64,000 nt of DNA. It comes from Rhodocyclaceae bacterium (GTDB lineage: Bacteria; Pseudomonadota; Gammaproteobacteria; Burkholderiales; Rhodocyclaceae). The stretch spans positions 29,089-93,088 of the forward strand of contig JALNXH010000015.1 in assembly GCA_023230455.1 (NCBI GenBank). The letters run 5' to 3'. The number at the start of each line of letters is the position of its first letter. Position 1 is the first letter of the stretch. Below the pieces are notes generated by a model that made no database searches, was not told the DNA's origin, and worked only from the letters and a program-made list of their open reading frames with translations. Below are positions 41,887-50,270 of this stretch, piece by piece. The position numbers and the translations under genes were made by a program.

Positions 41887-41901
41887 CCTTGATCGTTGAA
41901 G
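41835..41901 (+). repeat. attC-like site 5
   Basis: A perfect 11-bp stem GGCGCTGCGCG (41853-41863) / CGCGCAGCGCC (41871-41881) with a 7-nt loop ATAAAGC, followed by GATGACCTTGATC and an R'-like GTTGAAG at 41895. An AAC at 41835 with six-base spacing could be the R'' box. No U-tract follows, so it is not a standard terminator. Confidence 0.5.
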
Positions 41902-42150
41902 CGGTTGAACAAGCTGATTTTCATCAGAAATTGAAATCGATTGCCTCGCCTTGCTCTGCGCTTCCTTCGGTCGCCGGCTTTCGATGTCGGGGCAACCCCG
42001 TTTATTGAAAACCGAAAGGCCGGATTGGGCACAACAGCGCCATTGCATCGTTGTGAGTGCTTAAGCTACGCCCCCCTCACCACATGTTCTGCAAGAATTC
42101 ACGGATCGCGGAAAATCAATTTCCAGCCGCCTGTCTAAAAAAGGTCCGCC
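41902..42150. other. Non-coding gap at the end of the cassette-like segment
   Basis: About 250 nt with no supported gene. It is the transition back to GC-rich DNA ahead of gloA. A short GGGGCAACCCC hairpin is visible near 41989-42000, followed by TTTATTG. Nothing else recognised. Confidence 0.5.
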
Positions 42151-42534
42151 ATGAGAATCCTCCACACCATGCTCCGCGTCGGCGATCTGCAACGTTCGAT
42201 CGCCTTCTATACCGAAGTGCTCGGCATGCGCCTGCTGCGCCAGCAGGACTATCCGGAGGGCAAGTTCACGCTGGCCTTCGTCGGCTACGCGGACGAAGCG
42301 GAAGCCGCGGCGATCGAGCTGACCTACAACTACGGCGTCGGGAACTATGAACTGGGCAACGCCTTCGGCCACATCGCGCTGGCGGTGCCGGATGCGGCGG
42401 CAGCCTGTGCGGCGATCCGCGCCCGCGGCGGCAGGGTGGTGCGCGAGGCGGGGCCGATGAAGCACGGCGCGACGATCATCGCCTTCGTCGAGGACCCGGA
42501 CGGCTACAAGATCGAACTGATCCAGAAGTCATGA
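42151..42534 (+). CDS. gloA: Lactoylglutathione lyase (glyoxalase I)
   Basis: Isomerises the methylglyoxal-glutathione hemithioacetal to lactoylglutathione. 127 residues with the metal ligands expected from E. coli GloA: His in MRILHTMLRVGD, Glu in AAIELTYNYG, His in FGHIALAVPD and Glu in YKIELIQ. The first core gene downstream of the cassette segment. Its stop overlaps the next gene by 4 nt, so glyoxal detoxification and the quinone reductase may be co-expressed. Confidence 0.95.
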   Translation: MRILHTMLRVGDLQRSIAFYTEVLGMRLLRQQDYPEGKFTLAFVGYADEAEAAAIELTYNYGVGNYELGNAFGHIALAVPDAAAACAAIRARGGRVVREAGPMKHGATIIAFVEDPDGYKIELIQKS

Positions 42535-43538
42535 TGAAAGCCATCGAAATCGCCGGCTTCGGCGGCCCCGACGTGCTGCGCCTGAGCGAACGCGAGATTC
42601 CGGTGGCGCGCGAGGGCGAAGTGCTGATCCGCGTCGCCGCGTCGGGCATCAACCGTCCCGACATCGTCCAGCGCGAGGGGCGCTATCCGCCGCCGCCCGG
42701 CGTCAGCGATCTGCCGGGGCTGGAGGTGGCGGGCGAGATCGTCGGCGGCGACCTCGCCCATGCCGACAACCGCTTCGGCCTCAAGGCCGGCCAGGCGGTC
42801 TGCGCCCTGCTCGCCGGCGGCGGCTATGCCGAATACTGCGTCGCGCCGGTCGCCCAGTGCCTGCCGTTGCCGCGCGACCTGTCGATGGAGGAAGCGGCCT
42901 CGTTGCCGGAGACCTATTTCACCGTCTGGAGCAATCTGTTCGACCGCGTGCATCTCGGCCGCAACGAATCCGGCGAGGCTGAGACCCTGCTGGTGCAGGG
43001 CGGCACCAGCGGCATCGGCGTGGCGGCGATCCAGATCGCCCGCGCCTTCGGCCACCGCGTCTTCGCCACCGCCGGCAGCGATGAAAAATGTCGTGCTGTC
43101 GAGGTGCTTGGCGCCGAACGCGGCATCAACTACCGCCGCGAGGATTTCGCCGCGGTGGTGAAGGCGCTGACCGCCAAGCGCGGTGTGGACGTGATCCTCG
43201 ACATGGTCGGCGGCGACTACCTGCAACGCGAACTCGACTGCCTCGCCGCCGACGGCCGCATCGCGCTGATCGCGCTGCTTGGCGGCGCCCAGGCCAGCAT
43301 CGACCTGTCGAGGCTGCTGATGCGGCGGCTGACCGTCACCGGTTCCTCGCTGCGCATCCGCCCGGTGGCGTTCAAGGGCGCCATCGCCGCGGCATTGAAA
43401 GAAAAGGTTTGGCCCTTGCTGGAAAGCGGCGCGATCCGCCCGGTGGTCCATCAGGTCTTTCCCGCAGCCGAGGCGGCGGCGGCGCATCGGCTGATGGAGA
43501 GCGGTGCGCACATCGGCAAGATCGTGTTGCGCTGGTGA
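42531..43538 (+). CDS. NAD(P)H quinone oxidoreductase, PIG3/zeta-crystallin family
   Basis: A 335-residue medium-chain dehydrogenase without the structural or catalytic zinc ligands. It has the GINRPDIVQREGRYPPPPG substrate loop and VQGGTSGIGVAAIQIA nucleotide-binding region, matching the PIG3 type that reduces quinones with NADPH. ATG 42531 overlaps the gloA stop (ATGATGA), with a second ATG at 42534. Its own stop overlaps the following 2H-phosphoesterase gene by 4 nt (GTGA). Confidence 0.9.
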   Translation: MMKAIEIAGFGGPDVLRLSEREIPVAREGEVLIRVAASGINRPDIVQREGRYPPPPGVSDLPGLEVAGEIVGGDLAHADNRFGLKAGQAVCALLAGGGYAEYCVAPVAQCLPLPRDLSMEEAASLPETYFTVWSNLFDRVHLGRNESGEAETLLVQGGTSGIGVAAIQIARAFGHRVFATAGSDEKCRAVEVLGAERGINYRREDFAAVVKALTAKRGVDVILDMVGGDYLQRELDCLAADGRIALIALLGGAQASIDLSRLLMRRLTVTGSSLRIRPVAFKGAIAAALKEKVWPLLESGAIRPVVHQVFPAAEAAAAHRLMESGAHIGKIVLRW

Positions 43539-44209
43539 ATGCCGGTCAGCGCGTGCGGGCGGAATTTCTCGCCGCCGGCACCACCTATGCCAACCGCGAC
43601 GGCGATTTTTCAGCCTGGCACCGCGGCCGCACACATTTTGCGGTCTGGGCCATCGCAGTAGACGACCCGCGGCTGACGGCACGGTTGGCCGAAGCCCGCT
43701 TGAGATTCGGCACGCTGCTGCGCGGCGACTATGCACGCCAGCCGCACATCACGCTCCAGGTCTGCGGCTTTCCCTGCCGCCAGGCCGCCGCCACGGACGA
43801 CTACGGGCTCGACCGCCTCGCCGGCCAGGCACGCCGGCTGGCAGCGAGCGGCGTGGGCCCGTTCGATATTGCGCTCGGCGCGTGCAACAGCTTCGCCGCC
43901 GCGCCATTTTTTGAAGTGGCAGACCGTTCCGCCAGCCTCGCCCGGCTGCGCGACGCGCTGGAAGCGGAACACGCCGAAGAACGCAGCGTGCCCTACGTGC
44001 CGCATCTGACGCTGGGCCTCTACGCCGCCGAAACCCCGGTGGCGACCGTGCTGCCCTGCATCGACGCCTGCGTGGCGGCCCCGATAGCGCTGCGCGTCGA
44101 GCGGATCGAACTGATGGCCTATGAAAGCAGCGTGATCGGCGGGCCGTTGACCACACTGTGCAGTTTCGATCTGGCGCAGCGGCGCATCGTCTGGCCGCGC
44201 CTTTCTTAA
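43535..44209 (+). CDS. 2H phosphoesterase / 2'-5' RNA ligase-like protein
   Basis: A 224-residue protein with the two HxT motifs that define the 2H phosphoesterase superfamily: PHITLQV (His71, Thr73) and PHLTLGL (His157, Thr159). These enzymes cleave or join 2',5' linkages or 2',3'-cyclic phosphates. GTG 43535 overlaps the preceding stop; no better start exists in frame. It has an unusual N-terminal arm (about 1-30, LAAGTTYANRDGDFSAWHRG). Last gene of the gloA-quinone reductase group. The biological substrate is unknown. Confidence 0.78.
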   Translation: MNAGQRVRAEFLAAGTTYANRDGDFSAWHRGRTHFAVWAIAVDDPRLTARLAEARLRFGTLLRGDYARQPHITLQVCGFPCRQAAATDDYGLDRLAGQARRLAASGVGPFDIALGACNSFAAAPFFEVADRSASLARLRDALEAEHAEERSVPYVPHLTLGLYAAETPVATVLPCIDACVAAPIALRVERIELMAYESSVIGGPLTTLCSFDLAQRRIVWPRLS

Positions 44210-44295
44210 GCTCCTCCGCCAACGCAAGGCCTTGCATCAAGGAGGCCGACATGCCGGGCGCACCGGAGAAAAAACAGACTTAGGGTTGTAATTTC

Positions 44296-44332
44296 CATTT
44301 ACAAATCAACATTTGTAAATGTAATATACAAA
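44296..44332. promoter_or_regulatory. hipBA operator and promoter
   Basis: Perfect inverted repeat CATTTACAAAT (44296-44306) / ATTTGTAAATG (44311-44321) with a CAAC spacer, and a second half-site TTTGTA/TACAAA overlapping to 44332. A TTTACA -35-like box (44298) and a TAATAT -10-like box (44322) with 18-bp spacing lie inside it. The site is about 75 nt upstream of hipB, fitting autorepression by HipB. Promoter boxes are inferred. Confidence 0.7.
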
Positions 44333-44405
44333 CAATGGGCTGTTAATGATATTTGCAGCCCGCCCCTTGTATTGACGCAGGACTCATAACGGAGCGGAGG
44401 CAAAA

Positions 44406-44753
44406 ATGAACTACCCCATCAAGACCCTCAGCCAGATTCCTCTCATCCTCAGGGGCTTTCGCAAGGTACGCGGGCTCACCCAGGCAGCCATGGCCGAACG
44501 GCTGGGAATCACCCAGCAAAGCTATGCCCATTTCGAAGCCAATCCATCGACCGCCACGCTCGAAAGGCTTTTCATGGTGCTACGCATGCTGAATGTTGAA
44601 ATCTCCCTGGATCAGGCCGATTCCACGCCTTCCACCCAGATCGCCGGCGAGCCGGCCGCCAACACCTATACGGCCGGCAAGCAGGCAAAAGCGTCGGCCG
44701 TCACGAAACCCGGCCGCATTGCCGCTACCGCGCGGAAGAAGGAAAGCTGGTGA
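44406..44753 (+). CDS. hipB: HipB-like antitoxin/transcriptional repressor
   Basis: 115 residues with an N-terminal Cro/C1-type HTH (about 17-68; LTQAAMAERLGITQQSYAHF) and a flexible Ala/Lys-rich C-terminal tail (about 75-115), the part that in HipB is needed for degradation and HipA binding. Start at ATG 44406 after an AGCGGAGGC site. Its stop overlaps the hipA GTG start. It should bind the inverted repeat upstream and neutralise HipA. Confidence 0.9.
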   Translation: MNYPIKTLSQIPLILRGFRKVRGLTQAAMAERLGITQQSYAHFEANPSTATLERLFMVLRMLNVEISLDQADSTPSTQIAGEPAANTYTAGKQAKASAVTKPGRIAATARKKESW

Positions 44754-46087
44754 CCATGGGGCGTCGCGCAAAGACACGCCGGCTGAATATATGGATGAAC
44801 GGCATTCCTGTCGGCTACTGGGAAACCACCCGACACGGCGAACGGCTTGGCTACTTCGATGAATGGCTGGCGGACGAGCATTCCCGCCCCTTGTCATTAT
44901 CGCTGCCATTCTTGCCGGGCAACATGCCCCACCAAGGCCAGATCGTCACGGGCTATTTCGACAATCTTCTGCCCGACAGTGCCGCCATCCGCCGTCGCCT
45001 GGCGCAACGCCATGGAGCAGGAGGAACCGATGCCTTTCAACTGCTGGCAAAACTGGGCAGAGACTGCGTTGGGGCAATACAGCTGCTTCCCGAAGACGAA
45101 ACGCCGGTGGATGTGTATGAAATCAACGGCCAAGTATTAAGCACCGCGGAAATCGCCCAACAGCTACGCAACACCACATCGGATCAAGCCTTGGGGCAAC
45201 ACGATCACAACGAAGACCTGCGTCTTTCCATCGCCGGCGCCCAGGAAAAAACCGCCTTGCTGCGTCATGAGGGTCGATGGCTTTTACCCCATGGCAGCAC
45301 CCCGACGACGCACATCTTCAAACTGCCCTTGGGCTTGGTCGGCCATATGCAGGCCGATATGCGCACGTCGGTGGAGAACGAATGGTTGTGTTCGAAAATC
45401 ATGGAGGCTTATGGCATTCCCATCGCACGTTGCGAAATCAAGCATTTCAAGGATCAGAAAACGCTCGTCGTCGAACGCTTCGACCGAGTCCCTGCGAACG
45501 ATGGAAGTTGGATCGTGCGCCTGCCCCAGGAAGACATGTGCCAAGCGACGGGTACCTCGCCGCTAAACAAATACCAGTCGGACGGCGGTCCCGGCATCGC
45601 CCGGATCATGGAATTGCTCCTCGGCTCGGACAACGCAGAACAGGACCGGAAGATTTTCTTCAAAACCCAGATCGTCTTTTGGCTGCTTGCCGCCACTGAC
45701 GGCCATGGGAAGAACTTCAGCATCGTCCATCTCCCCGGCGGCCGTTATCGCGCCACACCGATCTACGACGTACTTTCCGCCCATCCCGTCATCGGGAAGG
45801 GAAAGAATCGAATTCCGCCGCAAAAGGCCCGGCTCGCGATGGCGGTACGGGGAAGCACCTATCACTACCTGATCGAAAAAATCCAGCGTCGGCACTGGAT
45901 CGCCCAAGCGCAACAGGTCGGACTCGGTGCCGCGGCGGCGGAGCAATTGATTCAGGACGTCATCGAGTCAACTGAGGCCGCGATCAATGCCGCGGCCAGG
46001 TTGTTGCCGGCCGATTTCCCCGCGGACCTTGCCGAGTCGATTTTCGGCGGAATGACAAAACAGCGCGCGAAACTGCTCAGGACATAG
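44750..46087 (+). CDS. hipA: HipA-family serine/threonine kinase toxin
   Basis: A toxin kinase of 445 residues (443 from ATG 44756); relatives phosphorylate glutamyl-tRNA synthetase and induce persistence. It has the N-terminal DNA/HipB-contact domain, GAQEKTALL with the P-loop region PHGSTPTTHIFKLP, a catalytic TDGHGKNFS loop (Asp and Asn), and PIYDVLSAHP as the activation region. Overall length and motif order fit a complete, probably active HipA. GTG 44750 overlaps the hipB stop. It converges with htpX and the ends overlap by 11 nt. Confidence 0.93.
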   Translation: MTMGRRAKTRRLNIWMNGIPVGYWETTRHGERLGYFDEWLADEHSRPLSLSLPFLPGNMPHQGQIVTGYFDNLLPDSAAIRRRLAQRHGAGGTDAFQLLAKLGRDCVGAIQLLPEDETPVDVYEINGQVLSTAEIAQQLRNTTSDQALGQHDHNEDLRLSIAGAQEKTALLRHEGRWLLPHGSTPTTHIFKLPLGLVGHMQADMRTSVENEWLCSKIMEAYGIPIARCEIKHFKDQKTLVVERFDRVPANDGSWIVRLPQEDMCQATGTSPLNKYQSDGGPGIARIMELLLGSDNAEQDRKIFFKTQIVFWLLAATDGHGKNFSIVHLPGGRYRATPIYDVLSAHPVIGKGKNRIPPQKARLAMAVRGSTYHYLIEKIQRRHWIAQAQQVGLGAAAAEQLIQDVIESTEAAINAAARLLPADFPADLAESIFGGMTKQRAKLLRT

Positions 46088-46916
46088 CCCTCAAGCGGGC
46101 GATGCGTTCCTCGGTCGCCGGATGGGTGCGGAACAGGCCGGCCAGCCCGCCGCCGGAGAGCGGATTCATGATCATCATCTGCGCCGTTTCCGGATGTGCG
46201 TCGGCGCTGGCCATGGGGATGCCGCGGGCGTAGGCGTCGATCTTGGCCAGGGCGTCGGCCAGCGCATGCGGGTCGCCGGAAATCTCGGCGCCGCCGCGGT
46301 CGGCTTCGAACTCGCGGGCGCGCGAGATCGCCATCTGGATCAGGCTGGCCGCCAGCGGTGCGAGGATCGCCACCAGGATGCCGGCCAGCGGATTCACCGA
46401 GCGGCCGCTCCCGTCGCGGCCGCCGAAGAACATGGCGAAGTTGGCCAGCGCCGAGATGGCGCCGGCCATCGTCGCGGCGATGGTCGAGGTGAGGATGTCG
46501 CGGTGCTTCACATGCGCCAGTTCGTGCGCCATCACGCCGCGCAGTTCGCGCGCCGAGAGCATTTGCAGGATGCCGCGGGTGGCGGCGACGGCGGCATGCT
46601 CGGGGTTGCGGCCGGTGGCGAAGGCGTTGGGCTGGGCCTCGTCGATGATGTACACGCGCGGCATGGGCAGACCGGCGTTGGCCGCCAGTTCCCTGACCAT
46701 GTTGTAGAGGTAGGGACTGGATGCCTCATCTACCTGCTGCGCGTTGTACATGCGCAGCACCATCGAATCGGAAAACCAGTAGGCAAAGAGATTCATGCCG
46801 CCGCCGAACAGCAGCGCCAGCAGCATGCCGCCCTGGCCACCGATCATGCCGCCAATGACGCCGAACAGGGCGACGATGGCCGCCATCAGCAAGGTTGTCT
46901 TGAACCAGTTGAACAT
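46077..46916 (-). CDS. htpX: Zinc metalloprotease HtpX
   Basis: An inner-membrane M48 protease for quality control of misfolded membrane proteins. 279 residues, with TM helices near residues 8-26 and 28-47, the zinc motif HELAH (131-135), two more TM segments (about 147-167 and 177-197), and a later EFEADRGG (third ligand glutamate). This is the standard HtpX layout. Minus strand; its end overlaps the hipA end, and its start faces the photolyase gene on the same strand. Confidence 0.95.
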   Translation of the reverse strand: MFNWFKTTLLMAAIVALFGVIGGMIGGQGGMLLALLFGGGMNLFAYWFSDSMVLRMYNAQQVDEASSPYLYNMVRELAANAGLPMPRVYIIDEAQPNAFATGRNPEHAAVAATRGILQMLSARELRGVMAHELAHVKHRDILTSTIAATMAGAISALANFAMFFGGRDGSGRSVNPLAGILVAILAPLAASLIQMAISRAREFEADRGGAEISGDPHALADALAKIDAYARGIPMASADAHPETAQMMIMNPLSGGGLAGLFRTHPATEERIARLRAMS

Positions 46917-46976
46917 CGTGCGTCTCCGTGCAGATTGGGGGTAACGGCAGCTTAGATGGGGGCGACGGGAAAAAAT

Positions 46977-48428
46977 TCAATCTGCGGCCAATATCGGCGC
47001 AATCCGCTTGAAACGAGCCAGCGTGCGCTCGCGGGCTACGGCATGATCGACCACCGGCGCCGGATAGTCGCGGCCGATGACGACGCCGCAGGCCGCCTGC
47101 TGCGCCGCGTCCATGCGCCACGGGGCGTGGATGAAGCGGTTCGGCACGGCGGCCAGCTCGGGCACGTAGCGACGGATGAAGTCGCCCTTCGGATCGAACT
47201 TTTCCGACTGGGTGACCGGATTGAAGATGCGGAACCAGGGCTGCGCGTCGCAGCCGGTCGAGGCCGCCCACTGCCAGCCACCGTTGTTCGACGCCAGATC
47301 GTAGTCGAGCAGACGCTCGGCGAAACAGGCTTCGCCGCGACGCCAGTCGATGCCCAGGTCCTTGCTCAGGAACGACGCCGTCACCATGCGCAAGCGGTTG
47401 TGCATGGTGCCGCTGCTGTTGAGCTGGCGCATCGCCGCATCCACCAGCGGGTAGCCGGTACTGCCGGCGCACCAGGCGGCGAAGAGTTGCGGCGCATCGT
47501 CCCAGACGATGTGCTCGCACTCCGGCTTGAAGCAGCGCTCGACGACCTGCGGCCGGTGCCACAGGATCATCTGGTAGAACTCCCGCCAGATCAACTCGTT
47601 GAGCCAGACACGGGCGCCGGCGCTGTTCATGTGGGTGGCGCGGCCCCAGGCGTAGGCGGCGAGTTGGCGGACCGACAGGGTGCCGAAGCGCAGATGCACC
47701 GAGAGCAGGGACGTTCCGTTCAGCGCCGGATAATCGCGCGTCGCCGCGTAATCGTCGATGCGGGCGACGAAATCGCGCAGCCGCCGCTGGGCGCCGTCGA
47801 CGCCGGGCGACAGCGGCAACGCCGCGGGGTCGGCGGCCGTGAAACCGAGTTCGGCAAGCGTCGGCATGCCGCCGGCCGGCGTCGACGCAAGGCGGGCCAG
47901 ATGCGGCTCCAGCGGGTGGGGCGCCAGCGCCGTCGCGTCGAGCTTTTTCAGCCAGGCGTTGCGGTACGGGGTGAATACCGAAAACGGCCGCCCCGCCTGG
48001 GTCAGCACCTCGTCGCGGTCGAAGATCACCTGGTCCTTGCAATCGACGAAGCCGCAGCCGGCGGCCATCAGCCGGCTCGCCACCTCGGCATCGCGATCCC
48101 GCGCCGCCGGTTCGTAGTCGCGGTTGGCATAGACCGCATCGACGCCCAATTCCGCGGCGAGGCGCGGGATCTCCTCGACGGCCCGTCCGTGCCGCACCCG
48201 CAACCCGCCGCCACGGCTGCGCAAGACCTCGTCGAGCTGCACCAGCGAGGCATGGATGAAGGCCAGCCGGCGATCGTCGCGCAGGCCCTTTTGCAGCAGC
48301 GGAGCGAGGATGTCGCTGTCGAAGACGAAGGCGCACCACACCCTTTGGTGATCGCGCAGGGCGCTGTAGAGGGCGGCATGGTCGTGGGCGCGCAGGTCGC
48401 GGCGGAACCAGACGAGGGCGGAAGTCAT
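46977..48428 (-). CDS. phrB: Deoxyribodipyrimidine photolyase
   Basis: A 483-residue light-dependent repair enzyme for cyclobutane pyrimidine dimers. The N-terminal antenna domain starts SALVWFRRDLRAHDHAALY and the FAD domain has GTGYPLVDAAMRQL-type, LGIDWRRGEACFAERL and the diagnostic GGWQWAASTGCDAQPWFR and NPVTQSEKFDPKG segments. It agrees with the E. coli-type class I enzyme. It lies upstream of htpX on the same strand, 60 nt away, and is divergent from the zinc-ribbon membrane protein. Confidence 0.95.
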   Translation of the reverse strand: MTSALVWFRRDLRAHDHAALYSALRDHQRVWCAFVFDSDILAPLLQKGLRDDRRLAFIHASLVQLDEVLRSRGGGLRVRHGRAVEEIPRLAAELGVDAVYANRDYEPAARDRDAEVASRLMAAGCGFVDCKDQVIFDRDEVLTQAGRPFSVFTPYRNAWLKKLDATALAPHPLEPHLARLASTPAGGMPTLAELGFTAADPAALPLSPGVDGAQRRLRDFVARIDDYAATRDYPALNGTSLLSVHLRFGTLSVRQLAAYAWGRATHMNSAGARVWLNELIWREFYQMILWHRPQVVERCFKPECEHIVWDDAPQLFAAWCAGSTGYPLVDAAMRQLNSSGTMHNRLRMVTASFLSKDLGIDWRRGEACFAERLLDYDLASNNGGWQWAASTGCDAQPWFRIFNPVTQSEKFDPKGDFIRRYVPELAAVPNRFIHAPWRMDAAQQAACGVVIGRDYPAPVVDHAVARERTLARFKRIAPILAAD

Positions 48429-48478
48429 GCGCCAATGATGCCATCGAAAACGCCGGCGTTTTCCCTTAAGCTGGCGGC

Positions 48479-49264
48479 ATGGATAAGGCCGCCTTTGCCA
48501 TCTGCCCGAAATGCCGCCATCGGCGCACCCCCGAGGAGACCGCAGACCCCGGGGTCTGCCCGGCCTGCGGTCTGGTGTTCGCCAAGTGGCTGGCGCGCGA
48601 CAGCTTCGTTCCGCCGTCGCTGCGCAAGCGGGTGCAGGATGACGACGAACCGGTGCTGATCGAGGAAGCCGCGGCGCGACTGCTCGACGCAGCGGCCGAC
48701 GTACCGCCCGAACACCTTTGGGGCCGCGCCGCGATCTGGGCCGGCATCGCCGTCTGGGCGGTACGCATCGCGCTCAACGACTATCGCGGCGAGGAAGCGC
48801 TCGACTCCTTCATGCACCTGACGGTGATCCTCTTCCACGAGGCCGGGCACATCCTCTTTATGCCCTTCGGCGAATTCATGACGGTGCTCGGCGGCAGCCT
48901 GTTTCAGGTGCTGATGCCGCTGATCGCCGCTGCCGCGATGCTGATCCAGCAGCGCGATCCCTTCGCCGCCGGTCTCGGCCTGTGGTGGGCCGGCGCCAGT
49001 CTGGTGGACATCTCGTCCTACATCCACGACGCCGCCGATCCGGTGCTGCCGCTGATCGGCGGCGGTACCGGCACCGACCGCTTTCACGACTGGATCTTCC
49101 TCCTCGACAGCGTCGGCCGGACCGCCCGTTCCCCGCTCTACGCCGCCTGGGTGCATGGCTTCGGCATCATGGTGATGCTTGCCGGCCTGGCCTGGGCGGC
49201 GGCGGTGCTGTGGCGGCAGAAACGGCGCCGCCGCGATGCGAGCCCGCCGCCGGCCATGCGCTAG
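48479..49264 (+). CDS. Zinc-ribbon membrane protein with HEAGH motif
   Basis: A 261-residue protein not assigned to a named family. The N-terminus has a CPKC...CPAC zinc ribbon (Cys9, Cys12, Cys27, Cys30). Hydrophobic segments follow at about 85-100, 110-130, 133-155, 162-180 and 230-250. The second contains HEAGH (120-124), the zinc-protease HExxH form of site-2-type (M50) peptidases, but no second M50 motif (NPDG) is clear. It may be an intramembrane protease or a non-protease relative. The gene lies 9 nt before yqgE. Confidence 0.6.
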   Translation: MDKAAFAICPKCRHRRTPEETADPGVCPACGLVFAKWLARDSFVPPSLRKRVQDDDEPVLIEEAAARLLDAAADVPPEHLWGRAAIWAGIAVWAVRIALNDYRGEEALDSFMHLTVILFHEAGHILFMPFGEFMTVLGGSLFQVLMPLIAAAAMLIQQRDPFAAGLGLWWAGASLVDISSYIHDAADPVLPLIGGGTGTDRFHDWIFLLDSVGRTARSPLYAAWVHGFGIMVMLAGLAWAAAVLWRQKRRRRDASPPPAMR

Positions 49265-49273
49265 AATGTTTCC

Positions 49274-49846
49274 GTGAGCAGCGAATCCGCCACGGTCAAT
49301 CTGACCGACCACTTCCTCATCGCCATGCCTGCCATGGCCGATCCGAATTTTTCCCGCACCCTGACCTACATCTGCGAGCACAACGCCAATGGCGCGCTTG
49401 GGGTGATCGTCAATCGCCCGATCGACATGACCCTGGCGGCGCTCTTCGAGCGGGTCGATATTCCGATGGAAACGCAGGAGTTCTCGGCCATGCCGATCTA
49501 CTTCGGCGGCCCGGTGCAGACCGACCGCGGTTTCGTCCTGCACCGCCCGGGCGGTACCTGGCAGTCATCGCTGAAAGTCAGCGACGATCTGGCGCTGACC
49601 AGCTCGCGCGACATCCTCGTCGCCATGGGCAGCCATAGCGGCCCGGCCGAATTCGTCGTCACCCTCGGCTATGCCGGCTGGTCGGCCGGGCAAATCGAAT
49701 GGGAACTGTCGCAGAACGCCTGGCTGACGGTGCCGGCCCAACCCGCGGTGATCTTCGATCTGCCGCCCGAGGAACGCCTGCCTGCGGCGATGCAACTGCT
49801 CGGCGTGAATTTCGCCTCCCTCTCCGAAGTCGCCGGGCATGCCTGA
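49274..49846 (+). CDS. yqgE: YqgE/AlgH family protein (UPF0301)
   Basis: 190 residues starting at GTG 49274. Family sequence is clear: LTDHFLIAMPAMADPNFSRT, TYICEHNANGALGVIVNRP, YFGGPVQTDRGFVLH and GYAGWSAGQIEWELSQNAWL. The role is not firmly established; AlgH was named for alginate regulation in Pseudomonas. The 3' end overlaps ruvX by 8 nt, the usual YqgE-RuvX pairing. Confidence 0.93.
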   Translation: MSSESATVNLTDHFLIAMPAMADPNFSRTLTYICEHNANGALGVIVNRPIDMTLAALFERVDIPMETQEFSAMPIYFGGPVQTDRGFVLHRPGGTWQSSLKVSDDLALTSSRDILVAMGSHSGPAEFVVTLGYAGWSAGQIEWELSQNAWLTVPAQPAVIFDLPPEERLPAAMQLLGVNFASLSEVAGHA

Positions 49847-50270
49847 TGGCGGCACCGTACTGGCCTTCGATTTCGGCACACGGCGCATCGGCGTCGCGGT
49901 GGGCGAACTGATGCTTGGCCATGCCCGTCCGCTGTCCACTCTCGCTGCCGAGGCTAACGAAACGCGCTTTGCCGCCATCGGCAAGCTGATCGCCGAATGG
50001 CAGCCGACGCAGTTGGTGGTCGGTTTGCCGCTCTCCGCTGCCGGCGAACGCCACGCAATGAGCGAACGTTGCGAACGCTTCGCGCGCCAGCTCGAAGGTC
50101 GTTTCGGCCTGCCGGTAGTGCGGGTGGACGAGCGCTACTCGTCAGTCGAGGCCGAATCGCGGCTCGCCGCGCGCGGCCAGGACTGGAGCACGCGCAAGGA
50201 CACGCTGGATGCGGAAGCCGCCGCCACCATCCTGCAAAGCTATTTCGACGAACGCCCCACGCCACGATGA
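49839..50270 (+). CDS. ruvX: Holliday junction resolvase-like RuvX (YqgF)
   Basis: 143 residues with an RNase H fold: N-terminal TVLAFDFGTRRIGVAVGE with the first acidic residue, the central VVGLPLSAAGERHAMSERCE, and VRVDERYSSVEAESRL near the C-terminus. The E. coli homologue takes part in pre-16S rRNA processing and possibly recombination. It starts within yqgE and its stop overlaps the pyrB start by 3 nt, giving a tightly coupled run. Confidence 0.94.
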   Translation: MPDGGTVLAFDFGTRRIGVAVGELMLGHARPLSTLAAEANETRFAAIGKLIAEWQPTQLVVGLPLSAAGERHAMSERCERFARQLEGRFGLPVVRVDERYSSVEAESRLAARGQDWSTRKDTLDAEAAATILQSYFDERPTPR

